Source of the DNA: Cucumis sativus
Taxonomy: Eukaryota; Streptophyta; Magnoliopsida; Cucurbitales; Cucurbitaceae
Direction of reading: 5' to 3'
Assembly: GCF_000004075.3 (NCBI RefSeq)
Contig: NC_026657.2
Coordinates: forward strand, 34,458,732 to 34,522,731
Length of the DNA: 64,000 nucleotides
The notes beneath the pieces are model-generated. The model saw nothing but the letters and a program-made list of their open reading frames with translations. It made no database searches and was not told the origin of the DNA. A program made the translations under genes and the position numbers. Shown in pieces: positions 1 to 11,759 of this stretch. How positions within the stretch are numbered: the first letter of the stretch is position 1; each line of letters starts with the position of its first letter.

Positions 1-95
1 TATTTATATAGTATATGACTGATTGTGTAGTTATAATGTATCAAATCCTTAGCTTATTTAAGTCCCTTCCCTCTCCTTTTTTTGACATTTTGTAG

Positions 96-3000
96 TCGTC
101 CGTGGATTTGCTATTGGATCCTGCATTCTATTGCTCTACTGGGAGACTCTGTAGATGCTGAACTGGAGGCTAGGGCCATTGACTTTCTTAATCGTTGTCA
201 AGTATTGTCATTCTACCTCTTCTTGTTCACCATTTACAAACGGATCTTTCTTACATTTGGGATCCTTCAGCTTGTGGACTTAGACTTGCTAATTGAGATT
301 TGAGTATATCCTAGAATGATTATTATTATTTTATTAGCCTTTATTACCTTCCTTCCTTATTTTTGCTTCAGATAGTTGTCTTTGTTTACCTATTTGAACA
401 AGTTACTGCATGCGTGGAAATTTCTTGCTTAATGCTAGATTGGAACACTTAAACTCTGACTATTGAAATTGTTATGTATTTGTTTCTCATTCTTGCAGGA
501 CTCAAGTGGTGGATATGGAGGTGGACCTGGACAGGCAAGTGAATTTCATATTCATTTCTATAGAAAAATTATGCTATTATTAGTATGTGATTGCTGTTAA
601 AAGAGGGTTTTATTATTATTATTGTTGTTGTTGTTGAAGAAAGAAATGCAGCTGTGTGGACATACTAGTCAAATGTTCAGCATTAAAACGACTGAGAAAT
701 GAAACATGGGGTTTGGAGCATAGAAAATGTTCAATCACCATGTTATACTCTGCATAGGTTGTGCAACTTAGTGCATTGGTCTAGGAGTTAATCTGTACAA
801 TGCTTCCAAGATTCTTCCATACTACAAACTTACGGCTTTTTGTGTGCGCTGTGTCAGTGTGCAATGTGAACGTCCATCACTTGCATACATATGGATGAGT
901 TATGTTATGGAACCTTAGATGTAGAAGGGTAGCAGATACTTGTACTATACTAAGAATAATTAGAAAGCACCACAATTTTGAGAGCTTTGGAGCACACGCC
1001 TCCAAATTGGACAGCCTTTAAGGACTTTCTTAAAGTAATTGGATTTCTTAGATTTTGTAGTTATTTAAGTACAGTCAGCAAGTACTGAATATTGAGACGA
1101 TTGAACCTCTTCCTTCTCTAATGAGTTATCTGGTATCTTCTTCCCCACCTGCATTCCATCTTTATAGACTAGTTTCTACTGACAACCTAACTGAATATTC
1201 TTGAGCGTATCCCTCACCTAAGACCAGGCATAACATTTATTGTACTTTAAATCATGTTAATCTGCACAATTAGCATACGTTTAGTTTTTTCTTTTGCAGT
1301 TCTCAATCTAATTGAATTTATTAATATCTGTGGATTCATTAACTCTTTGGTTCCTCACAGTTACCTCACCTAGCAACAACTTATGCTGCAGTGAACTCAC
1401 TTGTCACATTGGGGAGTCATGAAGCTTTGTCGTCAATTAATAGGTGGTCAGTTTATAACCAGGGGATCAGTTGCTTTTCTGAATAATTTTGCAGTGATAT
1501 GACATTATCAATGAAACATCTTTCAGACATAAACTATACACGTTTTTGCTGCAGATGAAGCATCCTAGTGGAGGCTTCAGGTATCAAATAATCCTATTAG
1601 CTTATCCTGAGGGTCCTAGTTAGGATTCCATTTTGTTTCATTGTTTTTCTAGAAAATGCAATGGCTCCTTGGGTCAGCAACTCTATATTCATTGGTCAAT
1701 AATTAGTGCTTAAATGATTCTATGGTTGAGTTTCATTTTTTTCCCTTTTAATGTTGTCTGTTGCTCATTTTATCAGAATGCATGACCAAGGAGAAATAGA
1801 TGTCCGTGCTTGCTACACTGCAATTTCTGTAAGTCGGCATCTTATTGTTGGGTTGGGATGTAATTAGTTGTAGTGTGCATGTGCACACATGCAATTTCCA
1901 GTTATTTGAGCAAATTGCATGTTTTCAGGGCTTTAAAATTGAAAATGGCATATTGCAGCATGAAGATAGTGCATTTAATTGCATGAATATACTGCAATTT
2001 TTTATTATATTTGCTGAAATGATCATTCATGAATCATGATTCATTAATAATTGTGTTGCATATAGTCATAGAACAATATCAAGGATGGTGACATTAAGTC
2101 TTTAGGTTGTAGCTGAACAATGTTGAGATAGAGACGAATTCTTGTGACGAAGAAATGCCCATTGTTTCAATTCAAACTTTTTGCCCTTTAACTGCTTCTA
2201 TCAGTGCAGCAACTGGCATTTATAGAGTTTTGTTTCAGGTTGCCAGTATATTGAACATCTTGGATGATGAACTAGTTCAAAATGTGGGAAACTACATTCA
2301 AAGGTCGGTTCCTAGAACTCAGTATTGTCTGCGTGCCTATAGTTTGTGGAGCATGTTATGAACCTGTATGCCTATAGGTTTTTTTTTTAAAACAACTGAG
2401 AAACAAGAGTAGAATAAATACAGTAAATCCCTGACCACCTCTCTCTTATTCTCAGTGGCTAGTTGTCATCTTTTTAAGCAGTTTCTGTTAGCACAACCAT
2501 CATGGGTTGGCCTAGTGATATAAAAGGAGACAAAGTCTCAATAAATGGCTAAAATGCCATCGGTTTGTCCATGGTAGCCTAGCCACCTACATTAACATCG
2601 TAATTAATTTTCTACGAGTTTCCTTGACACCTAAATGTTGTAGCATAGGGGATTGTCCTGTGAAACTAGTTGTGGTGTTCGTAAGCTAGCCTGGACACTC
2701 ACGAATATCAGAAAAAAAGAAAACAAGAAGTTTCTGTTAGCACCAAGCTAGAGCATTAATTTTGGACACTCTGACTTGAAAGAAACTGGGGAGTCTTTCT
2801 CAGTTTAGAAAAATCCATCAACCTTGTGGAAAACCTCATCGTGTGGATCTTACTTGGTGCAAGTTTTACGGATCTTTCTGTAATTATGGTTCAAGTTCTT
2901 TATGACCCTTGGAAGAACATTTTGTAAAACTTTTTGCATGAAGCATTGGTCTTCCCCATAATTTTTCATTTATTCAAGCTGGGATATTAAATTAGAGTTT

Positions 3001-5860
3001 GTGCTGAAATTTTCACTGTCAAGTGGATGTAACGTCGCAGTGGTTGGATTGAAAACCTTTAGCAAGTCAACAATCTGCTGAAAGTAAAAATTTTGAGCAG
3101 TTACTGAAATCTGCCATGGTTAAAAATTACTATATTAGCTAGAATAACCATTCCATGTAATTTTTCTTTTATTTCTCCAATTAATGCTTCTTGAAGGAGT
3201 GAGATGGACAATTGACAAGCTCTGCTGTGTTTTGATGTTTATAATTTTTTGTAAACTTGTTAAATCAGTCTGCTATTGCGTGTTATTCATTAAATGTTTG
3301 CTAATTTTCTCTGCAGTTGTCAAACTTTTGAAGGTGGTATTGCGGGAGAACCTGGATCTGAGGCTCATGGTGGGTATGTTTTTCTGTCTTTATTCATTTT
3401 ATCTTGTTGGATGCTGTGTTCTCCAGCTTTCATTGGTGGGATGATAAAAGATATGAATGTTTGTTCAATCTCTATATAATTTGAAGATTCACTATATCAT
3501 GGAAGTAATGGGTACCAATTTTTTAATGCTCAACACTATGAATATCTTTTCACGTTCCTAGGGAAACTTTTTTCTTTTGTACATAATTAATATATCGACC
3601 TCATCAGGTATACCTTTTGTGGTTTGGCTACTTTGATTCTGATCAATGAGGTTCACCGGTTGGACTTGCGGAGTTTACTTGTAAGACTTTGCTGAGGAAA
3701 ATTAATCGCCATTGCTAATCCTGCCTTCATTTGTATTAAGACCATGCTGTTTGGCTTCAATGCTACATGTTATGGATAATATTGGAATCTCTTTCAATAC
3801 ATTAGGACTGGGTGGTGTTTCGTCAAGCTGGTTTAGAGTGTGGATTTCAGGGAAGAACAAATAAGTTGGTTGATGGCTGCTATTCGTTTTGGCAGGTTAG
3901 TTTCGGTATTGTTGATTCAGCGTTTCTTTGGTTTTCATTTGATTGATTTATGACAACAGGGAGGCGTTTGCTCACTATTAAAAAGATTAAGTTTGGATAT
4001 TGATGAACAATCAGTTCAACCTGATGCTCGAGAAGGTTCTTCTTTTGATAATCTATCAACTGGTATGCCATCAATTTTCTGCTTTTGTTTTCAATCTATC
4101 CTTAGAGCATGTTATCTTCATCAATATTTCTTGGTGTAATTTGTCATATGGTTTTGATTCTCTTTTGTCCAATTGGAGATGTCTTTTGTAACTCATTTGT
4201 CCCTGTAATTTTCATACATCACTGAAGTTGTTATAAAAATAATAATAACAAGACAACAGTTACATGAATATAATGGATTAATTTTTTCGGACCAATAACA
4301 AGTTAGATTTTTGAGCCTATTTTGAACGTCTGCAACATATCTCACCTTTTTCTTGAAAAACTTAGCTTTGTTCTCTTCCAGCCAAATAGCAAAGCACAAA
4401 TTTGGAACTATACAATTCCAAAAATATTTTTTTGCTCCAAGCATAAATTTCCCTAGTAAACAAAGACTAGACATCTCTTACGTGTCCAGTTCACATCAAG
4501 TCCAGAGTTAAGTTTACACCATAGGTACTGTCCATTCTATTCGTTATTTTGTTGAAAATCCCAAACTAATAAAGAATGAATATTATTTAGGAGTCGGTAT
4601 ATGATTGAAGTGTGAAACCATATATTTGATTTATCAACTTGTTATCTTGGTTATAGTCATGATTCCATTCTTAACGAGGTTAATCTTGTGATATTTATTC
4701 CTTTGATTAGGTGCGGATACTTCTCGAAAGGTCAACTATAATGATGTTGGTTATGAATTTATCGAGAAGCATCCAAGTAGTCAACCTCTTTTCAACAGCT
4801 TAGCCTTACAGCAATATATACTTCTGTGTGCCCAGGTACACCATACACCTTCGAGATTTATTTTTATTTTACTAACTCTATAATTGGTTGGAATTCTTTT
4901 TGTATTAAAAATATTTATTTTCATTCTTCTTCATTTTTGTAGTGTTCATGTAAAGTAGAATATACGAAACATTGCAGTTTTGAAATTGGTTCCAGAACGA
5001 CGAGTAATTGACTGACCATCTCTCAAGATGGATGTTCATTTTATGAAACATTGTACAACTAGGACTCGTAGTCTCCTTGTATTCACCATTTCTTAATACA
5101 TTCATCAATTTATCATAACTCTTTTTTCAAAATGAGTTATTTACCTCGTAAGAATTTTATGTTTTGCTTAATGCAATTATCAAATAATATAGAATTCTAT
5201 CTCAAGACCAGTTGGCAATTAGACAAGTATCCCAAGAGTAAACATTGTGAGATCCCTTTATTTTTCCAATGTGTAAACCTCAACATGCATTCTCTAGATC
5301 GTGCTTCGTTCAGTTCACCTTTGGATAGGATTCCTTTTTCTTTGGGGGGAGGGGGGAACCAAATGTCCTTTTGAGCTTCTTGGGCTGTGATACCATCTTA
5401 GATAATATGAAATTCCATCTCAAAACCCATAGAGGAGAAGATCATGTATTGTGTGAACATTGTTAGATCCCTTGATTTTTTTAATGTAAGATTCTCAATG
5501 GCAATAATTATTTGTTTTTCCAAAATTTGACAATCTATTTCCTGTAAACAATCGTTTGTAGTTCAGGGCCTCTCATTGTATGTATTTCCATTTGGAGGTT
5601 TGGTTTTTATCATTCCCTGGGTGCAGGTACCTGAGGGCGGACTAAGAGACAAACCTGGGAAGCCAAAAGACTACTACCACACGTGTTATTGCCTAAGTGG
5701 CCTCTCATTGTGTCAGTACAGCTCGTCTAATGAAGATTCCCCACCACTTCCCCAGGCAGTAGCAGGACCCTATTCCAACCTCCTGGAGCCTGTCCATCCG
5801 CTATACAATGTTGTCTTCGAACGTGCAATTGAAGCACTTGATTTCTTTAGGGGGAAATAG
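96..5860 (+). CDS. ERA1: Protein farnesyltransferase subunit beta (3' part, 12 exons; 5' end outside window)
   Basis: Beta subunit of the zinc enzyme that attaches farnesyl to CaaX-box cysteines; plant mutants are ABA-hypersensitive (known for the family). Coding exons: 96-201, 499-534, 1361-1443, 1527-1580, 1777-1828, 2239-2303, 3317-3373, 3608-3680, 3806-3895, 3960-4062, 4711-4835, 5627-5860 (stop TAG 5858-5860). All phases agree, giving about 358 residues of the C-terminal portion. Visible hallmarks are RPWICYWILHSIALLG in the first exon, GGYGGGPGQ, the repeated prenyltransferase motif GGFRMHDQGEIDVRACY, GEPGSEAHGGY, the zinc-ligand Asp-Gly-Cys in LVDGCYSFW (exon 3806-3895), and the zinc-ligand His in YYHTCYCLSGLS (last exon). 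The intron after 534 uses a GC donor. The loop between the zinc-ligand exon and the next conserved block is short compared with the long acidic insert I recall in Arabidopsis ERA1. The N-terminal exon or exons lie left of base 1. Confidence 0.96.
535..540 (+). other. Non-canonical GC splice donor (GC-AG intron) of the farnesyltransferase gene
   Basis: The exon coding DSSGGYGGGPGQ ends at 534 with CAG and is followed by GCAAGT instead of GT. The next exon begins after a normal AG at 1359-1360. Only this junction keeps frame and joins GGPGQ to LPHLATTYAAV, as in other farnesyltransferase beta subunits. The extended match to the CAG/GCAAGT consensus is what known GC-AG introns show. Confidence 0.88.
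2480..2743 (+). mobile_element. Au-like tRNA-derived SINE in a farnesyltransferase intron, with 15-bp target-site duplication
   Basis: The body (about 2495-2728) is flanked by the perfect 15-bp direct repeat AGTTTCTGTTAGCAC at 2480-2494 and 2729-2743. Near its 5' end is a Pol III A-box-like TTGGCCTAGTGATA (2508-2521). The B box is decayed (around CGGTTTGTCC). The 3' half has the wording TACGAGTTTCCTTGACAC and GTAAGCTAGCCTGGACACTC, which I recognise from the Au SINE family of angiosperms, followed by an A-rich tail (2710-2725). It lies on the sense strand of the host gene, between the exons ending at 2303 and starting at 3317. Confidence 0.82.
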
Positions 5861-8070
5861 GTAATCTCCTCCCCTTCACTTCTCTATAGCCTATTGCCAT
5901 ACACTAAATACCTTAAAACTGTGGTGGCTATTTACTCTGGTATTTTCTGTAATGGATTTATCTTGTGTATGTAATAATGATAGAGGATTTAATTAGGTTA
6001 TGCTGTGATATCAAGTTTTGTCTCAATCTTCCAGGTTTCCAGCGTTGTCAACTCCCCCTCCCCCCCAAATCATCCTTGACTATTATCACGGTGCAATCAT
6101 CAGATGCCACTACATTTAGTTGCTAAGGAAACCCTTAGGGTATGATATTCTTGGTAGTGGCTACCATGACTTGAAGTCTTTTGTTAGACCAATGCCAACC
6201 AAGACTACATCTCCTACAACCTAGTCGATCATAACCATGGAGAAGGGAGCTTTCATTCTTAACTAAAGATCTTGTCCTATTTTCAAAACAATTTGTATCC
6301 GACATCTATGAATAGTTTTGGAAGTGATGCAACACAAAGAAAGCTCTTAATTTTTATTATACGTTTAAAAGAAGGTAGTAGGTTGAAGGAAGTGGGGATG
6401 TTTGGTATTTGGAAAATTTTACTGAAGAGGGGCTAGCCCTACAGTTTAGTCTAAGGATATGCTCATTGCTCCCATGTTTATCATATGCTCTAATGGTCGG
6501 CTCAGCTTAAGACTACAAAAGTATTTTCATATTATTTTAAACAAATGGCAGTTTTGAAGGGCACGCGTTTAGGGTCGAGCCATCATTAACTCAGTTCTGG
6601 GCTTTGATCCCATTTCGTTGTTGATATACTTGTAAAAATGAGTATGGTGGTGCAGTACCCACCTTAAACAACCACTTGGAAAATCTTGGTAACCCTACGA
6701 TTAATTAAAATTCTAAAAAAAAAAAGACAAAATTTAAAAGGATCTCTCTATAGCTTATCCCCTCAGATTTCATGGACCTTATCCTTTGATGTGCTATAGT
6801 CTATAGAACATATCTTGTTCAAGCATAGTCGTATCTATGAAGAAAAGCCATATCATTGTCCTATAATCTTTACATTGTGCCATATTGGCCACTTATGAAT
6901 TAATTTTCTACAAGTTTCCTTGAAACTCAAATGTTGTAGGATTAGATGGGTTATTCCATGAGATCAGTCGAGATATGTGTAAGTTGACTCGATACTCATG
7001 AAGAATATTTACATTGTGACTTCTAAATAATTTAATATTTCCAAGTTTTCAACTTGTAGACTAAACAAATTTATGGTTAGTTTAGACCATGTTGTCATTT
7101 TACTCTAAACAATTGGAGCTCAAGATTAGGAAACGGATCAAACTGATAGTCTAAGATCTTTGTACATTATAGTGACTTGGATGTTGCTCAAAAGATCTTA
7201 TTTGTTTTACTACTTTTCCTTTTCTTTCCTCTTCTACTCAGGGTAATTTGTATCTGTTAGAGTACTTTATCTTACATTTTGAGATGAAATAAAAATGTCG
7301 TGTTTTGGTTTACGTTTTTCTTAGAAAAATATTTGAGCTCTGGTTGCATCAGGAGCTGCACTTGTATTTGTGCAGCTCACCCAAATGCTCAATCACAAGC
7401 TAAGAACAAAGTTTTCTTTAAATATAGATTATATATTTACTTTATCCTTGAAGGAGATGCATGAAGTGAAGAAGGGTGCAGCAGGGGCTACACCCAAGTA
7501 TTACTCTTATATGCTCTTAAACGAAATCTAACATTTTGAATGCAATTCGAAGCAATAGAAAGGAAAGAGAGGAAATGGAACTCCTAGAATACGGGTGAAT
7601 CTGAAACGGGTTTCAATCAAATTGAAGGGTAGATTCAATCCTCAGGAAGAAAAGAAACAGCCTTATTTCAACATAACCAAAGAGTGTGTTATTAAAAAGA
7701 AGTCTCATCTTTACAGGATTGACTTCTTAACATGTCCCTAGAGCTTCCAGTGCAGAATGGTGGCCACATCCTTTACCTAACAAAGAAAGAGTAGCATTTT
7801 TGGTAGAGAGTAAAAAGGTGAAAAGTAAAAAGCAAAAGAAAGAAAAAGAAAAAGAAAAAGAAGTTTTAAAATTCTGCATCATTCTCATTGAAAGAAATGA
7901 CAGAAAAGGGAGAAGAAAAGGTAACCTTTTAGAACTGGAGTTTCTAATGAACTCCATCTCATATTTATTGTCAATTTATATACTAGAAAAGGCGATTACA
8001 CAAAGAAAGTACATCACATGAAGAAAATCAGTGAGAAAAACCAGATCGATCCGCCGGTAATAGATGGAGT
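5861..8070. other. Intergenic region between farnesyltransferase and carbonic anhydrase genes (convergent 3' ends)
   Basis: It holds the 3' flank of the farnesyltransferase gene, the truncated SINE (6869-7018), a 9-bp perfect hairpin at 7353-7378 and an A/G-rich run at 7800-7870. No further gene is supported. Short open frames at 7727-8021 arise from the purine-rich run. Confidence 0.6.
6869..7018 (+). mobile_element. 5'-truncated Au-like SINE copy with 11-bp target-site duplication
   Basis: Segment 6898-7000 aligns with the 3' half of the SINE at 2495-2728 (AATTAATTTTCTAC, AGTTTCCTTGA, AAATGTTGTAG in the same order and spacing). It lacks the tRNA-like head. The direct repeat TTTACATTGTG flanks it at 6869-6879 and 7008-7018, indicating insertion of an already truncated copy. 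It lies downstream of the farnesyltransferase gene. Confidence 0.72.
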
Positions 8071-11000
8071 TCATACAGACAAAGGCTTAGTAACGTTGAA
8101 TTCGAGTCCCCAGAGCTCGAAAGTTCCGTTAATGAAGTCGTAGTGACCACCCTTGAGGCCAAGAGTTCCATTCACCAAACCATCCCTAACAAATGGATAG
8201 GTTAGCAGATTCCCAAGTGATACAGCAACTGCTTCCTGCATTTTCCAATAAATGAAAGAAACAAATGTTAATAACAGAAATCCCATTTGTTCACTTTCTT
8301 ATTCTCTATTTGAATATGAAGTGCCAAAATTGCTTTTATTTTATTTACCTTTTCACAGTGTGTACAAAGTTCCCCAAGGTCTGCACCACCATGGGCTGAA
8401 TTGACCTTGGCCTTAGCAGGCAAACCAACTTTCACCCATTCTTCAATGAAATCACTGTTTTCAATCACAGATGTGAGTTCTAATCAGTTTATTACCAATT
8501 TTAGAGCAACGTTATGTTTGGATAAGCTACTTTTATGTTTTATAAAGTTTCTTTTGGTTGTTCTTGTTTAGTATATTTTCAAATATAGCACTGTTTTGTG
8601 AATAAAGTCACTATTCATCCTAAATTATAGGTTTTGAGAATATGGAGAAGAAGAAGGCTTACGTTGAGTACTTTCCATCATATGGGAAAGTCATAAGCCC
8701 CTTAATACCACCACAGGCACTGTGACCAATCACAACAATGTATTGCACCTACAACACCAACACCAAAACCAAATCATTCATCACTAAATCTATATTATGA
8801 ATTAAAAAATAGCATATTTGAAGTTGTTTATAATAATACCTTGAGATGAAGAACAGCATATTCAATGGCAGATCCAGTTCCTGAATATTTGTCCTGTTTT
8901 AAACGAAAAGAAACAGCCCAAGATTCATATTTAAACACATACAACATGGAAGAAAAAATTATTAATTAATTTGAAGTAAAACTAAAACAAAACCTGATCA
9001 TAAGGAGGAACCAAATTGGCAACATTTCTGACCACAAAAGCCTCCCCAGGTTGGAAATCAAGAACATGTGATGGGCACACTCTTGAATCAGAGCAAGCAA
9101 ACACCATAAACTGCATTTTCCATGACATTATAAAATTAAATTCAGTTCTAAATGATCACCCTTCTTCAATTAACTCATACCATACCAAATGAAAAATGTC
9201 CCAATAAAAAAAAAGAGTGATAAATACCTTGGGGCTTTGGCCTTTTGCAAGTTCACCATACAACTCTGGGTTCTTGCTGGAAAACAAAGAGAGAAGTCAC
9301 CAAATGAGACCGAAGTATGATTCGGTTTTGAAAACTACAGTCAAATGACTAGTAAAAATCGATTTGTTTGGGAGAACACATATATAGAAGTAAGTAATTA
9401 AATAAACATGTCTACTAAAAGGGAAATTGAAGGATTTACTCATATTTCTCCTTCTTGAAGTGAATGAAACCAGTTTTGATTCTCTCAACAGGATCAAAGG
9501 CTGGCTTTTCTCCATCTGCAGTTTTTAGTTCTGCTGTTATTTGTGCCACTTTTGATGTTGCTGTTGCCTTCAAATCTCCCTTTTCTCTACACCCACCAAT
9601 AAATACACAAAATAAAATAAATAAGGTATAATTAAAAGTACTTAAATAAAAAAAATATATTGAATTCAAGGTACCTGAGGAGCTTCTCCAAAGCTTCAAT
9701 GGCTTCCTCATATGAACCATTCGCCATATCTTCTGTCTACAAGATTCAATTTCCCCAATAAAAAACTTAGCAACAAACAAGAAGTATATATATACACATA
9801 CATATACATATACATATTCATATATAATGATATTGACTAGAAGAAAACATATTTTTGGTATGTGGAGCAAAAAGCAAAACAAAACAAAGAAGGGGTTTAT
9901 TTCTTAAACAAGCTTAATTAATTTCAACCGAGAAATAGATTAAAAACAAAATTGTTACCATACAAGCCTTTAAGTTTCAAAACTGTGAAATAAAATGTAA
10001 ATTATGGAAATGTTTACTGGCAGTTTGAAATGAAGAAAGTTGTAGGGAATGAAATGAAAAACAAAAGGTTTAAGGAATTATTACATATACACATACATAT
10101 TTGGTAAAATTTAGGGTTTAATTTGGTCTGAATTTCGCCAACTAACTTGATTTGTTTTTAGAAAGAAAATTAAACCAAAGAGAGAATATTAAGTTAATGT
10201 AATATGTGATTTATGGTAACCTATTGACTTATGAGCCACAAGGGAAATGGGAGAGATGGGTGAACTAAGACTGCCATGCATTACGTTATTACATGTCGGT
10301 TACTTATGAAATACAACACTCTGAATTACATGTTGCCACGTGTCCTATTGGAAAACCACTTGTAACTTGCCACGTTGGAGGAAGAAGTTGGTTTCACATG
10401 ACATGCACACGTCTGTGTGTGTATATATATATATATGTGATTCAAAGACCAAAGAGAAGGAAAGTTATTGATGACATCCACCTCTCGTTTACTCACTTTA
10501 CTCGTTATGACTTTTTAAAAAACAAGTGGCGTATGAAATTTCGACATTTATGTTATGATGAAAAGAAATAAACGTCTAACTTTTTCTTTAGTGTAAATTA
10601 AAGATGAACAGGAGATTTGAATCATAAATCTCTTTGTTTTCGACAAACATTGATGTCAGTTGAGTTTTAAATAAAGAATAATAAAAAGTAAAAGATTCAA
10701 ATTTCTTGTTGGCAATGTTTTCGGAGTACTTGAATAAGAATATAAGATGTGATATCAAATGTAAATGCTACAAGAAATTATGTGGTCTTTATTTAGACAC
10801 GTGTTCCCTTTCGTAGAATTAGGTGGAAAAGAAAAAAAGAAATAAATAAAAAGTAAAGGGAGGAGTTTGATATGAGAAAGAAATGGGATAATATTTGGAA
10901 ATTAAGGGACATTTTTCAAACACACAACGTTACTTAAAATGAGTAAACAATAATAGTAATGATTAAAAGGAAATCATGTGCCTTAAAAAAAGAAAAGAAA

Positions 11001-11679
11001 GACTTCAAACAGTAAAGCATATTATAATTATATTCTAAAAATAGAGAAACATATATACATTTTATGCATGAATCCAAATTTAGAAGTTTAGAATGTCATA
11101 AAAGAGGACAGAAAAAGAATAAGACAATTATTCTCACTGTTTTTGCTTCCTACACCAATGTGAATCGCAATTTAATATATCTTTCTAAAATCTAAGTATC
11201 TCAAATTCATATAAGAGAACCATGCATGTCTCTACATAAATTGAATATTATATCGTGGTTTGTGAGAGAGTTTGAAAACGAAAATCTTCTGAATATAATG
11301 TTAAATCACCCATTATTTGTTGACTCATTAAACTTGAACCAAAGGATGAAGGAGGATCATATGTAAAGACATACATTGTAGCAGTCACATTGAGTATATA
11401 TTAATGGGTTAAGTAGGCACATAAACAGAGAATGTAAGAGGAGATCAGATGGAAGTAAAAGAAAAAACATACCCAAGTGGGGGTGATAAGAGGGGAAGGG
11501 GCAGCAAAAACAGGTCTGTTTTGGATGAGATTGGGGAAAGAAGGAGGAGTGTTGTTATTGGAAAGCCTTGCAGAAATAGAAGAAGAACGAATGATATTAG
11601 GAGAAGGAGAAGAAGAAGAAGAAGAAGAAGAAGATTTGTTGAGAGAGAAAAGGCAGGTGTTAATGGAAGCCGTCGACAT
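8071..11679 (-). CDS. CA1: Beta-carbonic anhydrase, chloroplastic (9 exons, 330 aa)
   Basis: Zinc enzyme interconverting CO2 and bicarbonate in the chloroplast stroma. Coding exons, in transcript order: 11473-11679, 9675-9736, 9440-9586, 9228-9276, 8994-9110, 8840-8893, 8663-8748, 8349-8454, 8071-8235 (993 nt, all phases close). Exon 1 encodes a Ser-rich transit peptide beginning [13 protein letters not shown] and ending with the family signature [16 protein letters not shown]. The mature part carries [29 protein letters not shown]-type wording. Predicted zinc ligands are Cys161, His221 and Cys224, with the Asp163/Arg165 dyad in CSDSR and HSACGG. The C-terminus reads [12 protein letters not shown] with the stop at 8071-8073. 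A second in-frame Met (exon 2, 9725-9727, MANGSYEEA) would give a 258-residue protein without the transit peptide. Intron 1 is 1.7 kb and could hold an internal promoter. The transit peptide contains a polyserine run encoded by a TCT/TCC microsatellite. Confidence 0.97.
10336..10344. promoter_or_regulatory. G-box in carbonic anhydrase intron 1
   Basis: CCACGTGTC, a G-box/ABRE-type core, lies inside intron 1, upstream of the exon that contains the second possible start codon. A palindromic ACACGTGT follows at 10797-10804. They may belong to an internal promoter; this is inference. Confidence 0.35.
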
Positions 11680-11730
11680 TGTGCACTATGCCTTTGTATT
11701 GGTTGCCTTTATAAATCATATTCAAATTTG

Positions 11731-11739
11731 TATATTTAT
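11731..11739 (-). promoter_or_regulatory. TATA box of the carbonic anhydrase gene (candidate)
   Basis: On the minus strand ATAAATATA lies about 52-60 nt before the start codon at 11677-11679. A closer TATAAA (11708-11713) is only 29 nt before the ATG and would leave almost no 5' leader, so the upstream element is preferred. Confidence 0.45.
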
Positions 11740-11759
11740 CTATTTCCCATTTAAACTCT

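Noticed and set aside
9436-9882. 148-codon minus-strand frame.
   Set aside because: Exon 3 of carbonic anhydrase read through flanking introns; splice sites and frames define the true exons.
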